A stretch of DNA of 62,000 nt from Branchiostoma floridae (taxonomy: Eukaryota; Chordata; Leptocardii; Amphioxiformes; Branchiostomatidae), in the NCBI RefSeq assembly GCF_000003815.2, contig NC_049989.1:18946743-19008742 (forward strand). The letters run 5' to 3'. Shown here piece after piece: positions 61,766 through 62,000 of the stretch. Under the pieces are notes generated by a model. That model was not told the DNA's origin. It worked only from the letters and a program-made list of their open reading frames with translations, and did no database searches. The position numbers and the translations under genes are program-made. Within the stretch, counting starts at the first letter, position 1; every line of letters starts with the position of its first letter.

Positions 61766-62000
61766 GTTTCCATAGTCACAGATAGTATTGTGGCTCTGTG
61801 TGCACTTTTGTAGGGAAATATGACTTTGTAAACACTTCAATCCTTGGCTCATATCTTTGACTCAAGAAGGCATGACTACTTCTTACTTTTGACAAAACAA
61901 TCTCAACTCAAAGTTAGCTACTCTTTCTCAACCTACTAGATTTTGTCTTAGAGTTCTTTTGCCACCAGATTATCACTTGAAAAGACAGAGTTATAACAAA

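Overview
This is a stretch of animal nuclear genome with multi-exon genes, GT-AG introns, many short repeats and two assembly gaps (8841-9825 and 41550-41903). Together, the following point to a non-vertebrate deuterostome, most likely a lancelet (Branchiostoma): orthologues of vertebrate genes, one unsplit SRCAP/EP400-type gene, tRNA-derived SINEs, and dense MITE and foldback elements. The species call is an inference, about 0.7 confident.

Layout. (1) 1-5803, plus strand: the 3' half of APPBP2 (amyloid precursor protein-binding protein 2), five exons ending at a stop at 5801-5803, then a probable 3'UTR to about 7490. (2) 7490-15000: intergenic, with MITEs, SINEs, foldback elements, a purine-rich simple repeat and a 985-base gap inside a repeat. 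(3) 15071-16465, plus strand: a two-exon gene for a 209-residue secreted, cysteine-free, dibasic-rich precursor that I do not recognise and that looks like a neuropeptide preproprotein. (4) 16466-20680: intergenic repeats, a LINE 3' fragment and a tandem duplication. (5) 20690-61319 and beyond the window edge, minus strand: most of a very large Domino-type chromatin remodeller gene. I resolved 41 coding exons: an acidic N-terminal part, a split SNF2 ATPase of SRCAP type, a long Thr/Val/Pro/Gln-rich insert between the lobes, and a C-terminal half matching vertebrate EP400 (SANT-type domain, then Gln-rich exons to the stop). The 5' part, with the HSA domain, lies outside the window. The end of the second ATPase lobe is missing and probably falls in or near the 41550-41903 gap.

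Main observations. One locus carries both SRCAP-like and EP400-like halves. The exon at their junction (right edge 40796) can either splice at a weak donor into the SANT/Gln-rich tail or read through to its own stop at 40230, giving a short protein with a basic, Ser/Arg-rich tail. That is the same logic as the two Drosophila Domino isoforms. Separately, in both large genes I found repeated tandem duplications that straddle a splice junction or the end of the coding exon, leaving decaying or amplified partial exons in the adjacent intron or UTR. The clearest is a six-copy 98/102-bp array at 44674-45273 copied from a helicase exon and its donor.
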